Source: Meghimatium bilineatum (Eukaryota; Mollusca; Gastropoda; Stylommatophora; Philomycidae). From it: a stretch of 64,000 nt of DNA. Location: positions 5,870,747-5,934,746 of the forward strand of contig CM067312.1 in the NCBI GenBank assembly GCA_034231615.1, read 5' to 3'. The notes beneath the pieces are model-generated. The model was given only the letters and a program-made list of their open reading frames with translations. It had not been told where the DNA came from and searched no databases. A program made the position numbers and the translations under genes. This document shows, piece after piece, positions 54,196-64,000 of this stretch (position 1 is its first letter; every line of letters begins with the position of its first letter).

Positions 54196-54765
54196 TCAAC
54201 AATACATGTGCCCTAATTGACGGAACCAGCGACGTTTTGATGCCGACATCTACCTTCATAATATCACAAACATATAATACACTTTTATAAAACATTGTAC
54301 CGACAGTCGACAATATAATGTCTGTTATTATGTTTACTGGTTGTGGCGTCCTTTGCAAATGTAAGTTACCTGTGTTACTGTTTACTTAAATATTGTTTTT
54401 TGCGGAGAATCATGCTAGTTATCGCAGTGTCCTATTGATGGCAGTAGTTTTGTTTTCTGCCACTGTTAGAACTTCGCAGGCAACATGCGAATATTCAGGG
54501 GTTTTGAGTACACAAAATACGGAGTTTGGTAGATTGAGAAAATACAAAATATGATTACGAGATACTATAGAAATATTTGCATGACAATTAAACCAAATAT
54601 ACGAGATTGTGTCTATATAATGTATGTACATTATAAACTTCCATTAAGAGCACAGTCAACTCAGAGAAGTATCGATCTATGTGACGCATCCTCTGTAGAA
54701 CGATAATCTCACGATCACTCTGTAAGCCTCTTGTTTCCGTGCAAGTTTTTGACTACAATATCTTC
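54196..54765. other. Unassigned
   Basis: No recognised feature. Confidence 0.5.
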
Positions 54766-54769
54766 TTCT

Positions 54770-55120
54770 TCTTCTGCGATCAGTGTCTATGCTCTGAGTT
54801 TTACACGTAGAGGGGGGCCGCCTCCATGAATTCAATAATCAGCAGGAAGTCTGCACGGCTGCCCCACAAATTCACCCCCCTCCCTATCTGTTGTTTGGTC
54901 CATATTGTAGTCCTCAAGTCGTTGAGAAGTGGACATATCTGTAGAATGTGTTCTGGAGTCTGTAGACTCTTCTTATATGAATATTAGTCGATGTGTACAG
55001 TTTATTTTTAGTAGATGTGATTGTACCTTACACTGCATTGTGCGGAGTCTAAAAATTATAGTTTTCTGTGACCTGTTCAGCCTTAGGATGGAATCCTGTG
55101 GACAATTCCATATCGAGCCC
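54770..55120 (-). pseudogene. LINE type H, C-terminal fragment with GAA tail
   Basis: The minus strand, with frame changes, gives a LRT..QCKVQSHL-like start, SLQTPEHILQICPLLNDLRT, IGRGVNLWGSRADFL and LIIEFMEAAPLYV before a stop. This parallels HILQYC...LR...W at 36950-37265. The 3' flank has gaagaagaagaag (54764-54777), a likely tail. Confidence 0.75.
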
Positions 55121-55470
55121 GGAAACAGCGGATGAATCATTTTTTATGAAGATCTTTATTATTTAAAAAAACTGACGGAAATTGCAAAACAAAAGCAGAA
55201 TAATAATAATATTAGTATAGGAAGAAAGCAATGAATGCAGATGGTATCTGAATGGAAACAAATAATTACATGGGATGTCTATTGTGCAGATGCAATTATC
55301 TCTAGCATAAAACAGTGGCTTAAAAACGTATCTGAAGAAATCAACTTTGCTGATATGAATTAATATCTCTAACAAGCTGGGGGAGAGAATAATTATGACA
55401 CATATCTGGTCGGTATCACAGTATGCATCTGACAAAAGATGACGGCTTTACAAAACAGGATGATAAGTCG
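55121..55470. other. Unassigned AT-rich DNA
   Basis: No recognised feature. Confidence 0.5.
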
Positions 55471-55697
55471 TTTGAAATGTAACTCTGTCACATGGTGCAA
55501 GCGGTGAGATGAACAGTTGAAATGTAACTCTGTCACATGGTGCAAGCGGTGAGATGAACAGTTGAAATGTAACTCTGTCACATGGTGCAAGCGGTGAGAT
55601 GAACAGTTGAAATGTAACTCTGTCACATGGTGCAAACGGTGAGATGAACAGTTGAAATGTAACTCTGTCACATGGTGCAAACGGTGAGATGAACAGA
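55471..55697. repeat. 45-bp minisatellite, 5 copies
   Basis: Units of ttgaaatgtaactctgtcac plus atggtgcaagcggtgagatg. gcaagcgg becomes gcaaacgg in the last two copies. Confidence 0.97.
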
Positions 55698-55784
55698 AAG
55701 AAGTTGGAATGAGTAAGGATTCAAAGTGAAAGAGGAAAAAATAATACAAGTGCTAACGACTTTAGAAAACGGTATAGAGTAGTC

Positions 55785-56157
55785 GAATATGTCCACAGTA
55801 GTCGAATGTGTCCACAGTAGTCGAATATGTCCACAGTAGTCGAATGTGTCCAGAGTAGTCGAATGTGTCCACAGTAGTCGAATGTGTCCACAGTAGTCGA
55901 ATGTGTCTACAGTAGTCGAATGTGTCCACAGTAGTCGAATATGTTCACAGTAGTCGAATGTGTCCACAGTAGTCGAATATGTCCACAGTAGTCGAATGTG
56001 TCCACAGTAGTCGAATGTGTCCACAGTAGTCGAATATGTCCACAGTAGTCGAATATGTCCACAGTAGTCGAATGTGTCCACAGTAGTCAAATGTCCACAG
56101 TAGTCAAATGTGTCCACAGTAGTCGAATGTGTCCACAGTAGTCGAATGTGTCCAGAG
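55785..56157. repeat. 19-bp minisatellite, ~20 copies
   Basis: Repeats of gtcgaatgtgtccacagta with gaatat/gaatgt variants. Three units make 57 bases, which keeps the minus-strand frame open as a 19-residue protein repeat; this is an artefact. Confidence 0.97.
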
Positions 56158-56485
56158 TATTTGGAGAGACATAAATAAACAGTGCGCTGTTATCAAGATT
56201 CTGATACGGAACGATGTTCTGTTCCTCGGAATATCAACAGTGTGCTACAGGACAATATAATTACAGTTATTTAGTCTCCTTACATCGCAGTCAGCAGTGG
56301 AATTGTTATTTGTTCTGCTTACATTACAGACAACAGTGGTACTGTTATATGCTTCACTTATATTACAGAGAACAGTCTTATATAGATAGATATACACACA
56401 TACAAGAATTGATACATGCATGTATAAATACATACATTGGCAGACACAAACACGCGCACACACACACGCACGCACACACACACAC

Positions 56486-57640
56486 ATACACAACAGCACA
56501 TTAGCAGATGCAAGTAAAGACAACAAATACACACACACACACACACGCACATAACAGCACATTAGCAGATGCAAGTAAAGACAACAAATACACACACACA
56601 CACGCACATAACAGCACATTAGCAGATGCAAGTAAAGACAACAAATACACACACACACGCACATAACAGCACATTAGCAGATGCAAGTAAAGACAACAAA
56701 TACACACACACACACACGCACATAACAGCACATTAGCAGATGCAAGTAAAGACAACAAATACACACACACACGCACATAACAGCACATTAGCAGATGCAA
56801 GTCAAGACAACAAATACACACACACACGCACATAACAGCACATTAGCAGATGCAAGTCAAGACAACAAATACACACACACACGCACATAACAGCACATTA
56901 GCAGATGCAAGTCAAGACAACAAATACACACACACACGCACATAACAGCACATTAGCAGATGCAAGTCAAGACAACAAATACACACACACACGCACATAA
57001 CAGCACATTAGCAGATGCAAGTCAAGACAACAAATACACACACACACGCACATAACAGCACATTAGCAGATGCAAGTCAAGACAACAAATACACACACAC
57101 ACGCACATAACAGCACATTAGCAGATGCAAGTCAAGACAACAAATACACACACACACGCACATAACAGCACATTAGCAGATGCAAGTCAAGACAACAAAT
57201 ACACACACACACGCACATAACAGCACATTAGCAGATGCAAGTCAAGACAACAAATACACACACACACGCACATAACAGCACATTAGCAGATGCAAGTCAA
57301 GACAACAAATACACACACACACGCACATAACAGCACATTAGCAGATGCAAGTCAAGACAACAAATACACACACGCACATAACAGCACATTAGCAGATGCA
57401 AGTCAAGACAACAAATACACACACACACGCACATAACAGCACATTAGCAGATGCAAGTCAAGACAACAAATACACACACACACGCACATAACAGCACATT
57501 AGCAGATGCAAGTCAAGACAACAAATACACACACACACGCACATAACAGCACATTAGCAGATGCAAGTCAAGACAACAAATACACACACACACGCACATA
57601 ACAGCACATTAGCAGATGCAAGTCAAGACAACAAATAGAC
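56486..57640. repeat. ~55-bp minisatellite containing a (CA)n core, ~21 copies
   Basis: Units of acgcacataacagcacatta, gcagatgcaag and acaacaaata, joined by a CA tract of 4-9 repeats. The first five copies read gcaagtaaag; all later ones read gcaagtcaag. Preceded by CA-rich DNA from 56440. Confidence 0.97.
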
Positions 57641-57787
57641 ACATGTCTGATTAATGTATTCACGGCACATATTGGAAGCTTCAATCGTTAACGATGGCAC
57701 AAAATCTATTAAGTGTCATCGAATGGTTCATTTTGGTGCCAGAATTGTGAACTCTCACCTCCTGAATATATGTGTTGGAACTGGTGT

Positions 57788-57790
57788 GTG

Positions 57791-57832
<42 letters not shown>
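57788..57832. repeat. (GA)n microsatellite
   Basis: About 20 GA units with one break. Confidence 0.95.
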
Positions 57833-57939
57833 GGGAGGGAGGGGGGTCTAGTTTATCTAAATCCCAAGTTGGTGATAAGTTCGTTATTTACGTGCATAAC
57901 AGGTATGCTGAATTCTGTGGTTGGCTACAATCTCCAGTT

Positions 57940-58190
57940 CTTATAGTGGGTCGCTGGATCGCAATCCTGTAAAATCTCTAGTTCTGAGAAGTGGGTCACT
58001 GGATCGTTACTCCGTAAAATCTCCAGTTCTGAGAAGTGGGTCACTGGATCGTCACTCCGTAAAATCTCCAGTTCTGAGAAGTGGGTCACTGGATCGTCAC
58101 TCCGTAAAATCTCCAGTTCTGAGAAGTGGGTCGCCGGATCGCCATCCAGTAAAATCTCCAGGTCCAAGAAGTGGGTCGCCGGATCGTCAT
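57940..58190. repeat. 45-bp minisatellite, ~5.5 copies
   Basis: Units of gggtcactggatcgtcactc plus cgtaaaatctccagttctga; outer copies more diverged (gccggatcgcc). Confidence 0.96.
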
Positions 58191-58195
58191 CCCGT

Positions 58196-58639
58196 AACGA
58201 CGACGTATTTAACTAACATACCGCTATGTTTCCTTAAAACGTTCTCCGGTACGTGTGGTTGTGTTCTAAGGTTCTGTGTGTATCTGCGATGTTTCTACAG
58301 TGCATGCTAACGATGTTGCTCCTCCTTCGCAAAGATGAATATGCAATTTAAAAGGTTGTATTAGCTTTGTTCATTTCAGACGTAAATGGCTCCAAGATCG
58401 ATACAGTCTAAGGAAATTGGTACAGGATATTCTGAAAAATAAAGCCCCCGGGCATGATCCTGACTATATCATCCATAAATACAAACTTGATCAATGAAAA
58501 TTCTTCTATCGGTTTCATTAAATTATTTCTGATCATATAGTTTATAAGTGATACAGAAAATAAGATTGTGGGACAAAAACAAATATGAATATTCAAATAT
58601 GTAAATATGAGCAAGCGAACTAGAAGGTTGGTGTTATCT
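58196..58639. other. Unassigned; possible RT motif
   Basis: A plus frame at 58408-58495 reads LVQDILKNKAPGHDPDYIIH, reminiscent of the N-terminal LINE RT motif KxxKAPGxD, then stops. Too short to be sure. Confidence 0.3.
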
Positions 58640-59350
58640 TATAGTCCATGCAGTGTGGCGTTGGTTATTGAAGTGTCTTTTCACAAACTTCTATTTCGTG
58701 TGCTGTTAATCATTACCGATGTATTCTCATGTCGCAATGCTCGGTTGTCAAGAATCTTCTTTCTTGGTCTTCCCTTACATCTTTTGCTTTTCAGCTTGTC
58801 TGTTGTCACAATGTGTTCCATATTTCCTCTTCTCATGAAGTGTGAAAACAATATGGACTGTCTCTTTATGATGAGGTTAACCATCTCTCTTTTTGAATTA
58901 ACGTCTCCCGCCGAATACGGATGTTTTGGGCCACTGATTCAAAGAAAACGGTGACACAGCGCATTTAATTCTATGTACTACATTCTGCTGGAAATATAGG
59001 TTCATTGTTCTGCTGTAAGAGAGAACGAGTGGGAGTTTGAGAATGAACGAGAAGAATTAACGTCTTTCAAGATATCTTCATTACACTTTTTATCTGTCTA
59101 TGGTGTTCTTAACATTCTTCTATAAAACCACATCTCTGCTGCCTCTGTATAATGTTTCACTGTTAGGCTCAGTGTCCAACATTCACTTCCATGCATGAGA
59201 ATTGGTTCTATACAACTTCTAAGTACTTTCTATCTCACCTCAATTGACAAATATATATTACATAGGATGGACTTGATTTTGTGAAATATTGCCTAGGCCT
59301 GGGCAATTCTACATTTGACTTCTTTAATACATCTTCCATCTAATTTTATT
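58640..59350 (-). pseudogene. LINE family C, interrupted by a SINE
   Basis: Minus strand, from 59350: KIKSILCNIYLSIEVR, SCIEPILMHGSECWT, EAAEMWFYRRMLRTP, NEDILKDVNSK (59060). The SINE 58907-59053 intervenes. The reading then resumes with DVNSKREMVNLIIKRQSILF, SHFMRRGNMEHIVTTDKLKS, GRPRKKILD and a degenerate end. Removing the SINE leaves one continuous family C fragment. Frameshifts occur in the 59060-59300 part; the 58681-58884 part is open. Confidence 0.88.
58907..59053 (+). mobile_element. SINE family A, 147 bp, with 12-bp target-site duplication
   Basis: It starts cccgccgaatacggatgttt, continues gcgcatttaattctatgtac and ends gagtgggagtttgagaatga then acgagaa. It is flanked by perfect copies of gaattaacgtct at 58895-58906 and 59054-59065. 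The duplication and the interrupted LINE frame define both ends exactly. Confidence 0.92.
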
Positions 59351-59914
59351 GATATACTTAATTATATGGTCGGAGTAGAAACTACACAAGGACAGGTAAG
59401 GCATTGCTGAGAGGAAGGGAAAAAACGAGGAAAACAACTGTAAGAGGTAAACATGCGTAAATAAAATATTGTGTAGGTTCCTATGTCTGCGGAAATCGAC
59501 AAGTGGGAGAGAAGCAACAACAGGGAAAGTGAAGGGATCAACTTGGAGAAATAGATAAATTGCGCAAAATAATTCAAAGAGATGAAGTGTTACAAGGATG
59601 AAACGTTATAGCGAATATAGGCGGATCAGAGAAATTTTAATATAGGCCGACCAGAGCAATACTAATATAAGTTTAAGTTCCGGAGGTCGTGTAACAGGAT
59701 TACCATAGCATTAACTGTTTTTGATGGTAAAAAAGCTCTCATATAGTCAATTTAGACTACCTTCCGCGGTTGAAAGAAGCGTACCTCACCAATATGAAGT
59801 GCATTTTTGTCTAAGCCAAAAAATGCTAATATAGGCCGATCAAATGCATGCTAATATAGGCCGATCAGATGAATGTTAATATAGACCATTCAAAGACATG
59901 CTAATATAAATAAG
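59351..59914. other. Unassigned; degenerate repeat at 59615-59912
   Basis: About six diverged copies of a ~25-bp unit around ctaatataggccgatcaaat at 59615-59670 and 59820-59912. No gene recognised. Confidence 0.6.
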
Positions 59915-60701
59915 AATAATACTCACGTGTAAAACAGGTAATGAAGTCCTACTGAATGATGACTAAAACACTACACACTAACACTAACGGATGTAAATAT
60001 GGTACATATAACAAAACAATACACAGAATATAATCAACAGATGACAATACACAGGACAAAGTCGACGTTTCGGTCCAATAGGCCTTTTTCAAGACACGGA
60101 CACAACATACAAACATAAAAAAACCACAAGTAAAAATGAATGCGTATCCGAGTGAAATGTGGTAGTAAGATAGATACCGGAAGCATACGAACAGGAAGTA
60201 CACAAAGACGATAATACAGGTGGAACGAGAGGAACAAAACGATGACGTAACAAAGACCAATACGACCGAGAACTAAGCGAAAGAGTGGTCGGAATTGACA
60301 CGGAATTTGCCATTTGGACTCAATTCCGACCACTCTTTCGCTTAGTTCTCGGTCGTATTGGTCTTTGTTACGTCATCGTTTTGTTCCTCTCGTTCCACCT
60401 GTATTATCGTCTTTGTGTACTTCCTGTTCGTATGCTTCCGGTATCTATCTTACTACCACATTTCACTCGGATACGCATTCATTTTTACTTGTGGTTTTTT
60501 TATGTTTGTATGTTGTCCGTGTCTTGAAAAAGGCCTATTGGTCCGAAACGTCGACTTTGTCCTGTGTATTGTCATCTGTTGATTATATTCTGTGTATAGT
60601 TTTGTTATATGTACCATATTTACATCCGTTAGTGTTAGTGTGTAGTGTTATAGTCATCATTCAGTAGGACTTCATTACCTGTCTTCCACGTGAGTATTAT
60701 T
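59915..60701. mobile_element. 384-bp inverted repeat with hammerhead-like motif (Penelope-like?)
   Basis: Left arm 59915-60298 and right arm 60320-60701 are nearly perfect reverse complements around a 21-base spacer (60299-60319). Differences are small: the arms disagree near cacgtgtaaaacagg/cacgtggaagacagg, at ggacacaac, and at a T/A in tgtgtattg/tgtgtatag. Each arm carries, pointing outward, CTTGAAAA, GGCC-TATT-GGTCC, GAAACGTCGAC. This has the stem II plus GAAAC of a hammerhead ribozyme but a mutated CUGANGA box. Open frames in both arms (for example SSFCSSRSTCIIVFVYFLF) are the same sequence read twice and match no protein I know. Confidence 0.85.
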
Positions 60702-60884
60702 TTCCATTATGTTCTACTAGCAGTACCACCTTCTATTGAATATAAATAAGACAGAAGTGGTTTGACAAGAGTTTCAAAGAAACCGTCTAGAAACTAAAAA
60801 ATGAGTTGAGAAGGAGGAACAAGCCGAGACAATACATCTTCTAGAGTTAATTTGTTTAATGAAACGTAGGTAACATAATAATAA
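60702..60884. other. Unassigned
   Basis: Short (ATA)n at 60878-60891 forms the tail of the family E copy that follows. Confidence 0.5.
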
Positions 60885-61105
60885 TGATAAGACCCATACC
60901 CCGTCGGGGTCGTAGGGGTGCCACACTAGAGATGTCATCACAAAAAGTCCTTCAAAACTCTCTATCCTCAACCATTCGGAGGAGTGTAGAAAAATCATAT
61001 ACAGATCATTTCTTGATGTTATCAATCCAGGATATCCTTTGTCACCTCTTCTCCTTCCACTCTCGATTTTTTCCTTGAAAAAATAATTTTAGAATGTGAC
61101 AGACT
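60885..61105 (-). pseudogene. LINE family E, 3' end with (ATT)n tail
   Basis: Minus strand: a GRRRG-like block, ISWIDNIKKW, STLLRMVEDRE, then a CDDISSVAPLRPRRGMG end. Same layout as 3700-3960. The 3' end is cggggtatgggtcttatc then (ATT)n at about 60879-60890. Confidence 0.75.
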
Positions 61106-61129
61106 CAGTGAAAGGGTAGCAAAGATGAC

Positions 61130-61134
<5 letters not shown>

Positions 61135-61163
<29 letters not shown>
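61135..61163. repeat. (TA)n at LINE 3' end
   Basis: About 14 TA units immediately beyond the 3' terminus of the family B copy at 61166. Confidence 0.93.
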
Positions 61164-61165
<2 letters not shown>

Positions 61166-61660
61166 TGACACAATCTTTCCAGAATGTTGTCTTCCTCGTG
61201 GATACTCTGAACGTCTCTCTGTCCCGGACAAGCAAGTAGTACTGCATATGCCAGATATATGTGCATACATTCTTCGATATCGCTGGTCCATCGTCTTCTT
61301 GTGCTTTCCTCTTCTTCTCTGGCCTGATACTCTGCCCTCTAGAATCAGTCTTTCGATATGATCATGTCGCTTTAAGCGTTAAAAATACTGTAGCGTCCTT
61401 TTTATGATGGTATTTAGAAGCCACCCTTCGCTTAGTTTCAGTAATTTCAAAATTTCAATGTTCTTCTTGTTCTGTCTATGACATTAGTAGGATCTTTCTG
61501 TAGCATTTCATTTCAAATGAATTTATTCTTTCGGATATTGTCTTGTTTAAATGTCCAAGTCTCGCATCCATATATTGCTACTGGGAAAATACATGATCTT
61601 AAAAGAGTTACTTTAATGTCGTTATTACTACTTTGCCATAACGTTCTAATTTGTGTTAAT
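61166..61660 (-). pseudogene. LINE family B, C-terminal fragment
   Basis: Minus strand: NDIKVTLLRSCIFPVAIYGC, ETWTF, a shifted NSFEMKCYRKILL, KYHHKKDATVF, RRRWTSDIEECMHIY-like and RDRETFRVSTRKTTFW blocks to the common family B 3' end. Three or more frameshifts. Confidence 0.8.
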
Positions 61661-61811
61661 TTGAGTGTTACAATTACGAGTCTTCATCTAATCTCGACTG
61701 AACAATCTCGGAATTGTGTATATGTGCTCCCAGATGGCTCTTAATAATAACACAATATTCTAGCACGACAGGGAAATTCTTTGCTGTGGGACAATTATTT
61801 GATGATCTTAT

Positions 61812-62063
61812 CAAATGTGCTATCAACTGTGTTATCTAATGTGTTATCTAATGTGTTATCTAATATGTTATCTAATATGTTATCTAATATGTTATCTAAT
61901 GTGTTATCTAATATGTTATCTAATGTGTTATCTAATGTGTTATCTAATGTGTTATCTAATATGTTATCTAATGTGTTATCTAATGTGTTATCTAATGTGT
62001 TATCTAATATGTTATCTAATATGTTATCTAATATGTTATCTAATATGTTATCTAATGTGTTAT
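61812..62063. repeat. 12-bp minisatellite, ~21 copies
   Basis: Repeats of gttatctaatgt or gttatctaatat. Open frames in three frames (LSNV, CYLM, NTLD) are artefacts. Confidence 0.98.
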
Positions 62064-62195
62064 CGCTTTCAAATTCCACATAATCATCTAAAATTAAATA
62101 TGCAGTTAAGAAACTAGCACACAAAGACGCTCCACAAGTATTCATTTTTCTTATCCTCAACCCCTCCCCCTTCCATCAGCTACGGATTGTTAGGA

Positions 62196-62922
62196 AACCG
62201 CTAAAATGGCAGCACGTTTTAACAAATATAAACAGCCGTGTATATTAACTTAACAAACAGGAAAGATGGCAGCAAGTTTGAACAGAGATAAACAGCCGTG
62301 TATATTAACTTAACAAACAGGAAAGATGGCAGCAAGTTTGAACAGAGATAAACAGCCGTGTATATTAACTTAACAAACAGGAAAGATGGCAGCAAGTTTG
62401 AACAGAGATAAACAGCCGTGTATATTAACTTAACAAACAGGAAAGATGGCAGCAAGTTTGAACAGAGATAAACAGCCGTGTATATTAACTTAACAAACAG
62501 GAAAGATGGCAGCAAGTTTGAACAGAGATAAACAGCCGTGTATATTAACTTAACAAACAGGAAAGATGGCAGCAAGTTTGAACAGAGATAAACAGCCGTG
62601 TATATTAACTTAACAAACAGGAAAGTTGGCAGCAAGTTTGAACAGAGATAAACAGCCGTGTATATTAACTTAACAAACAGGAAAGATGGCAGCAAGTTTG
62701 AACAGAGATAAACAGCCGTGTATATTAACTTAACAAACAGGTAAGATGGCAGCAAGTTTGAACAGAGATAAACAGCCGTGTATATTAACTTAACAAACAG
62801 GAAAGATGGCAGCAAGTTTGAACAGAGATAAACAGCCGTGTATATTAACTTAACAAACAGGTAAGATGGCAGCAAGTTTGAACAGAGATAAACAGCCGTG
62901 TATATTAACTTAACAAACAGGA
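62196..62922. repeat. 60-bp minisatellite, ~12 copies
   Basis: Units of aacagccgtgtatattaact, taacaaacaggaaagatggc and agcaagtttgaacagagata. Nearly identical except the first and a few single changes (gtaag, aagttgg). Divisible by three, so a 243-codon minus-strand frame results. Confidence 0.98.
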
Positions 62923-62959
62923 ATAGACAAACATACATCTCGCGCAACACAGCAAAAGT

Positions 62960-63772
62960 TTTAATAACTCATCATCAGTGCCGATTCCGCAACGAAGTTT
63001 AGCTGCAACAAACCTCCAACATCCTCGGTCTTTAGCTGTGGTGATACACTCTGCTAGACTGTATCTTGTCTAAATCTTGATGTTTCTCTCGCACTTGTAT
63101 CACTGCCTACCTCTTGCTCGCCTACCATCGTCTCTACCCTTAGTAAGTTCTTCAGCAAGTTGCCATGTCTTTTAATTATGTCCAAAATACTTGATTACGT
63201 GAACTTTACTTCTTTTAATAATTCTTTTTTCATATACAGTGTTGTCAGAACGTCTTTGTACGTTTTCTTCTCTGTCCATGATGTTCTCCCTATTCTTCTC
63301 TGTCCATGATGTTCTCCCTATTCTTCTCTGTCCATGATGTTCTCCCTATTCTTCTCTTCCCATGATGTTCTCCCTATTCTTCTCTGTCCATGATGTTCTC
63401 CCTATTCTTCTCTGTCCATGATGTTCTCCCTATTCTTCTCTGTCCATGATGTTCTCCCTATTCTTCTCTTCCCATGATGTTCTCCCTATTCTTCTCTTCC
63501 CATGATGTTCTCCCTATTCCTCTCTTCCCATGATGTTCTCCCTATTCTTCTCTGTCCATGATGTTCTCCCTATTCTTCTCTGTCCATGATGTTCTCCCCA
63601 TTCGTCTATATATCTATATATCATATCTCAAATACATTAATTCTCGTTTTTTGTTCTTTCTCTATATTTCTGAGCCATACATTAATAAAGAATAGATGTA
63701 GCATTTTATAATTCAAATTTTTAGCTTTTTGTCATTTGTTTAGGTGTCAATATTTTCCTCTTGTCATTGAAA
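62960..63772 (-). pseudogene. LINE family D, 3' fragment containing a minisatellite
   Basis: The minus strand aligns with 12715-13225 and 15535-16090. The 5' end reads FNDKRKIL-like at 63772, then MLHLFFINVWLRNI-like frames (63620-63720). The segment for RRIGRTSW is expanded into the 28-bp array at 63267-63602. The KYFGHN..RHGNLLKNLL-like, GEQEVGSDTSARETS-like and C-terminal Asp-rich region follow (62975-63230). Stops and frameshifts throughout. Confidence 0.8.
63267..63602. repeat. 28-bp minisatellite inside LINE family D, 12 copies
   Basis: Units of ttctctgtccatgatgttct plus ccctattc. Two variants, gtcc (G) and tccc (T), occur in the order G G G T G G G T T T G G. Single-copy equivalents exist in the other family D elements. 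Confidence 0.96.
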
Positions 63773-63774
63773 TA

Positions 63775-64000
63775 AGAGAAGAGACACATCAAAACTACAT
63801 CACAGTTGTTATTATACAACGCCGTTGGTCCTACATCGGGCATGTCATACGCGCAGACACCAACAGAATACACCACCAATCTCTTGCATGGATACCAACA
63901 CGCAGAAGAGCCAGGGGTAAACCAAAGGAAACACTAAGAAGAACAATTCTTAGAAAAATTAAAACAAACAATATTTATACTATTCAAGAACTGCACAGAA
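63775..64000 (+). pseudogene. LINE fragment, RT C-terminal (RWSYIGHV type), runs off window
   Basis: One open frame: HITVVIIQRRWSYIGHVIRA-like start, IHHQSLAWIPTRRRARGKPK, TLRRTILRKI, and TIQELH at the window edge. RRW..IGH...W.P...R.RG.PK.T.RRT is the C-terminal signature of a CR1/RTE-like LINE distinct from families A-E. It is continuous to the edge, so its end cannot be judged. Head-to-head with the family D copy at 63772. Confidence 0.75.

Noticed and set aside
58408..58495. Separate LINE RT N-terminal fragment (KNKAPGHD)
   Set aside because: One short motif followed by stops. Suggestive only, so not called as an element.
62219..62950. 243-residue minus-strand frame
   Set aside because: The 60-bp array read in frame.

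Overview
This is a stretch of repeat-dominated eukaryotic (animal) DNA. It is AT-rich, and I find no convincing host protein-coding gene, no rRNA gene and no intact tRNA gene. The LINE protein signatures (a CFDP2-like endonuclease followed by a reverse transcriptase; C-termini such as CPNCSRTF...IGLISHL, DCSTLLRM and VAETTLDD) resemble families I know from mollusc genomes (cephalopods, gastropods) and some other marine animals. A mollusc or other lophotrochozoan is therefore my best guess. That is an inference from family resemblance, not a taxonomic proof.

Two things fill the window. (1) Dozens of tandem arrays, from microsatellites to minisatellites with units of 12-60 bp. The largest are about 61 copies of a 27-mer (31502-33155), about 18 copies of a 52-mer (41229-42172), about 21 copies of a 55-mer with an internal CA tract (56486-57640), about 12 copies of a 60-mer (62196-62922), and a 1-kb CAT/CAAC trinucleotide array (14471-15475). 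Several keep long reading frames open only because the unit length is a multiple of three. (2) Broken, 5'-truncated non-LTR retrotransposons. I separate them by protein signature into family A (endonuclease 43085-44580; C-terminal pieces 2414-2770, 27321-27832, 36050-36450), family B (4316-4866, 10240-11765, 18322-18747, 20105-20425, 61166-61660), family C (13240-13812, 17400-17870, 50140-50520, 53285-53772, 58640-59350), family D (12715-13225, 15535-16090, 62960-63772), family E (3700-4312, 20455-20617, 51305-51500, 60885-61105), an I-like element with RNase H (48270-49145), a related C-terminal type H (36950-37265, 54770-55120), and two further pieces (2950-3420; 63775-64000). All carry frameshifts or stops.

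Smaller elements include: a SINE (58907-59053) inserted in a family C LINE with a perfect 12-bp target-site duplication; at least three other repeated SINE-like families, two or three with tRNA-type A/B boxes; a decayed DDE transposase (40075-40735); a foldback MITE (9767-9949); and a near-perfect 384-bp inverted repeat (59915-60701) carrying a motif like the hammerhead ribozymes of Penelope-like elements. A second outward-facing pair of such motifs lies at 20629-21235.

The most interesting relationships are between these two classes. Some minisatellites have plainly grown inside or at the 3' end of retrotransposons: a 28-mer array inside a family D coding region (63267-63602), two 34-bp expansions inside the family A endonuclease (43117-43351 and 43886-43985), and 15-mer arrays joined to a LINE 3' end (18028-18322) and a SINE 3' end (16983-17092). 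The window thus records mobile-element sequence turning into satellite-like DNA.
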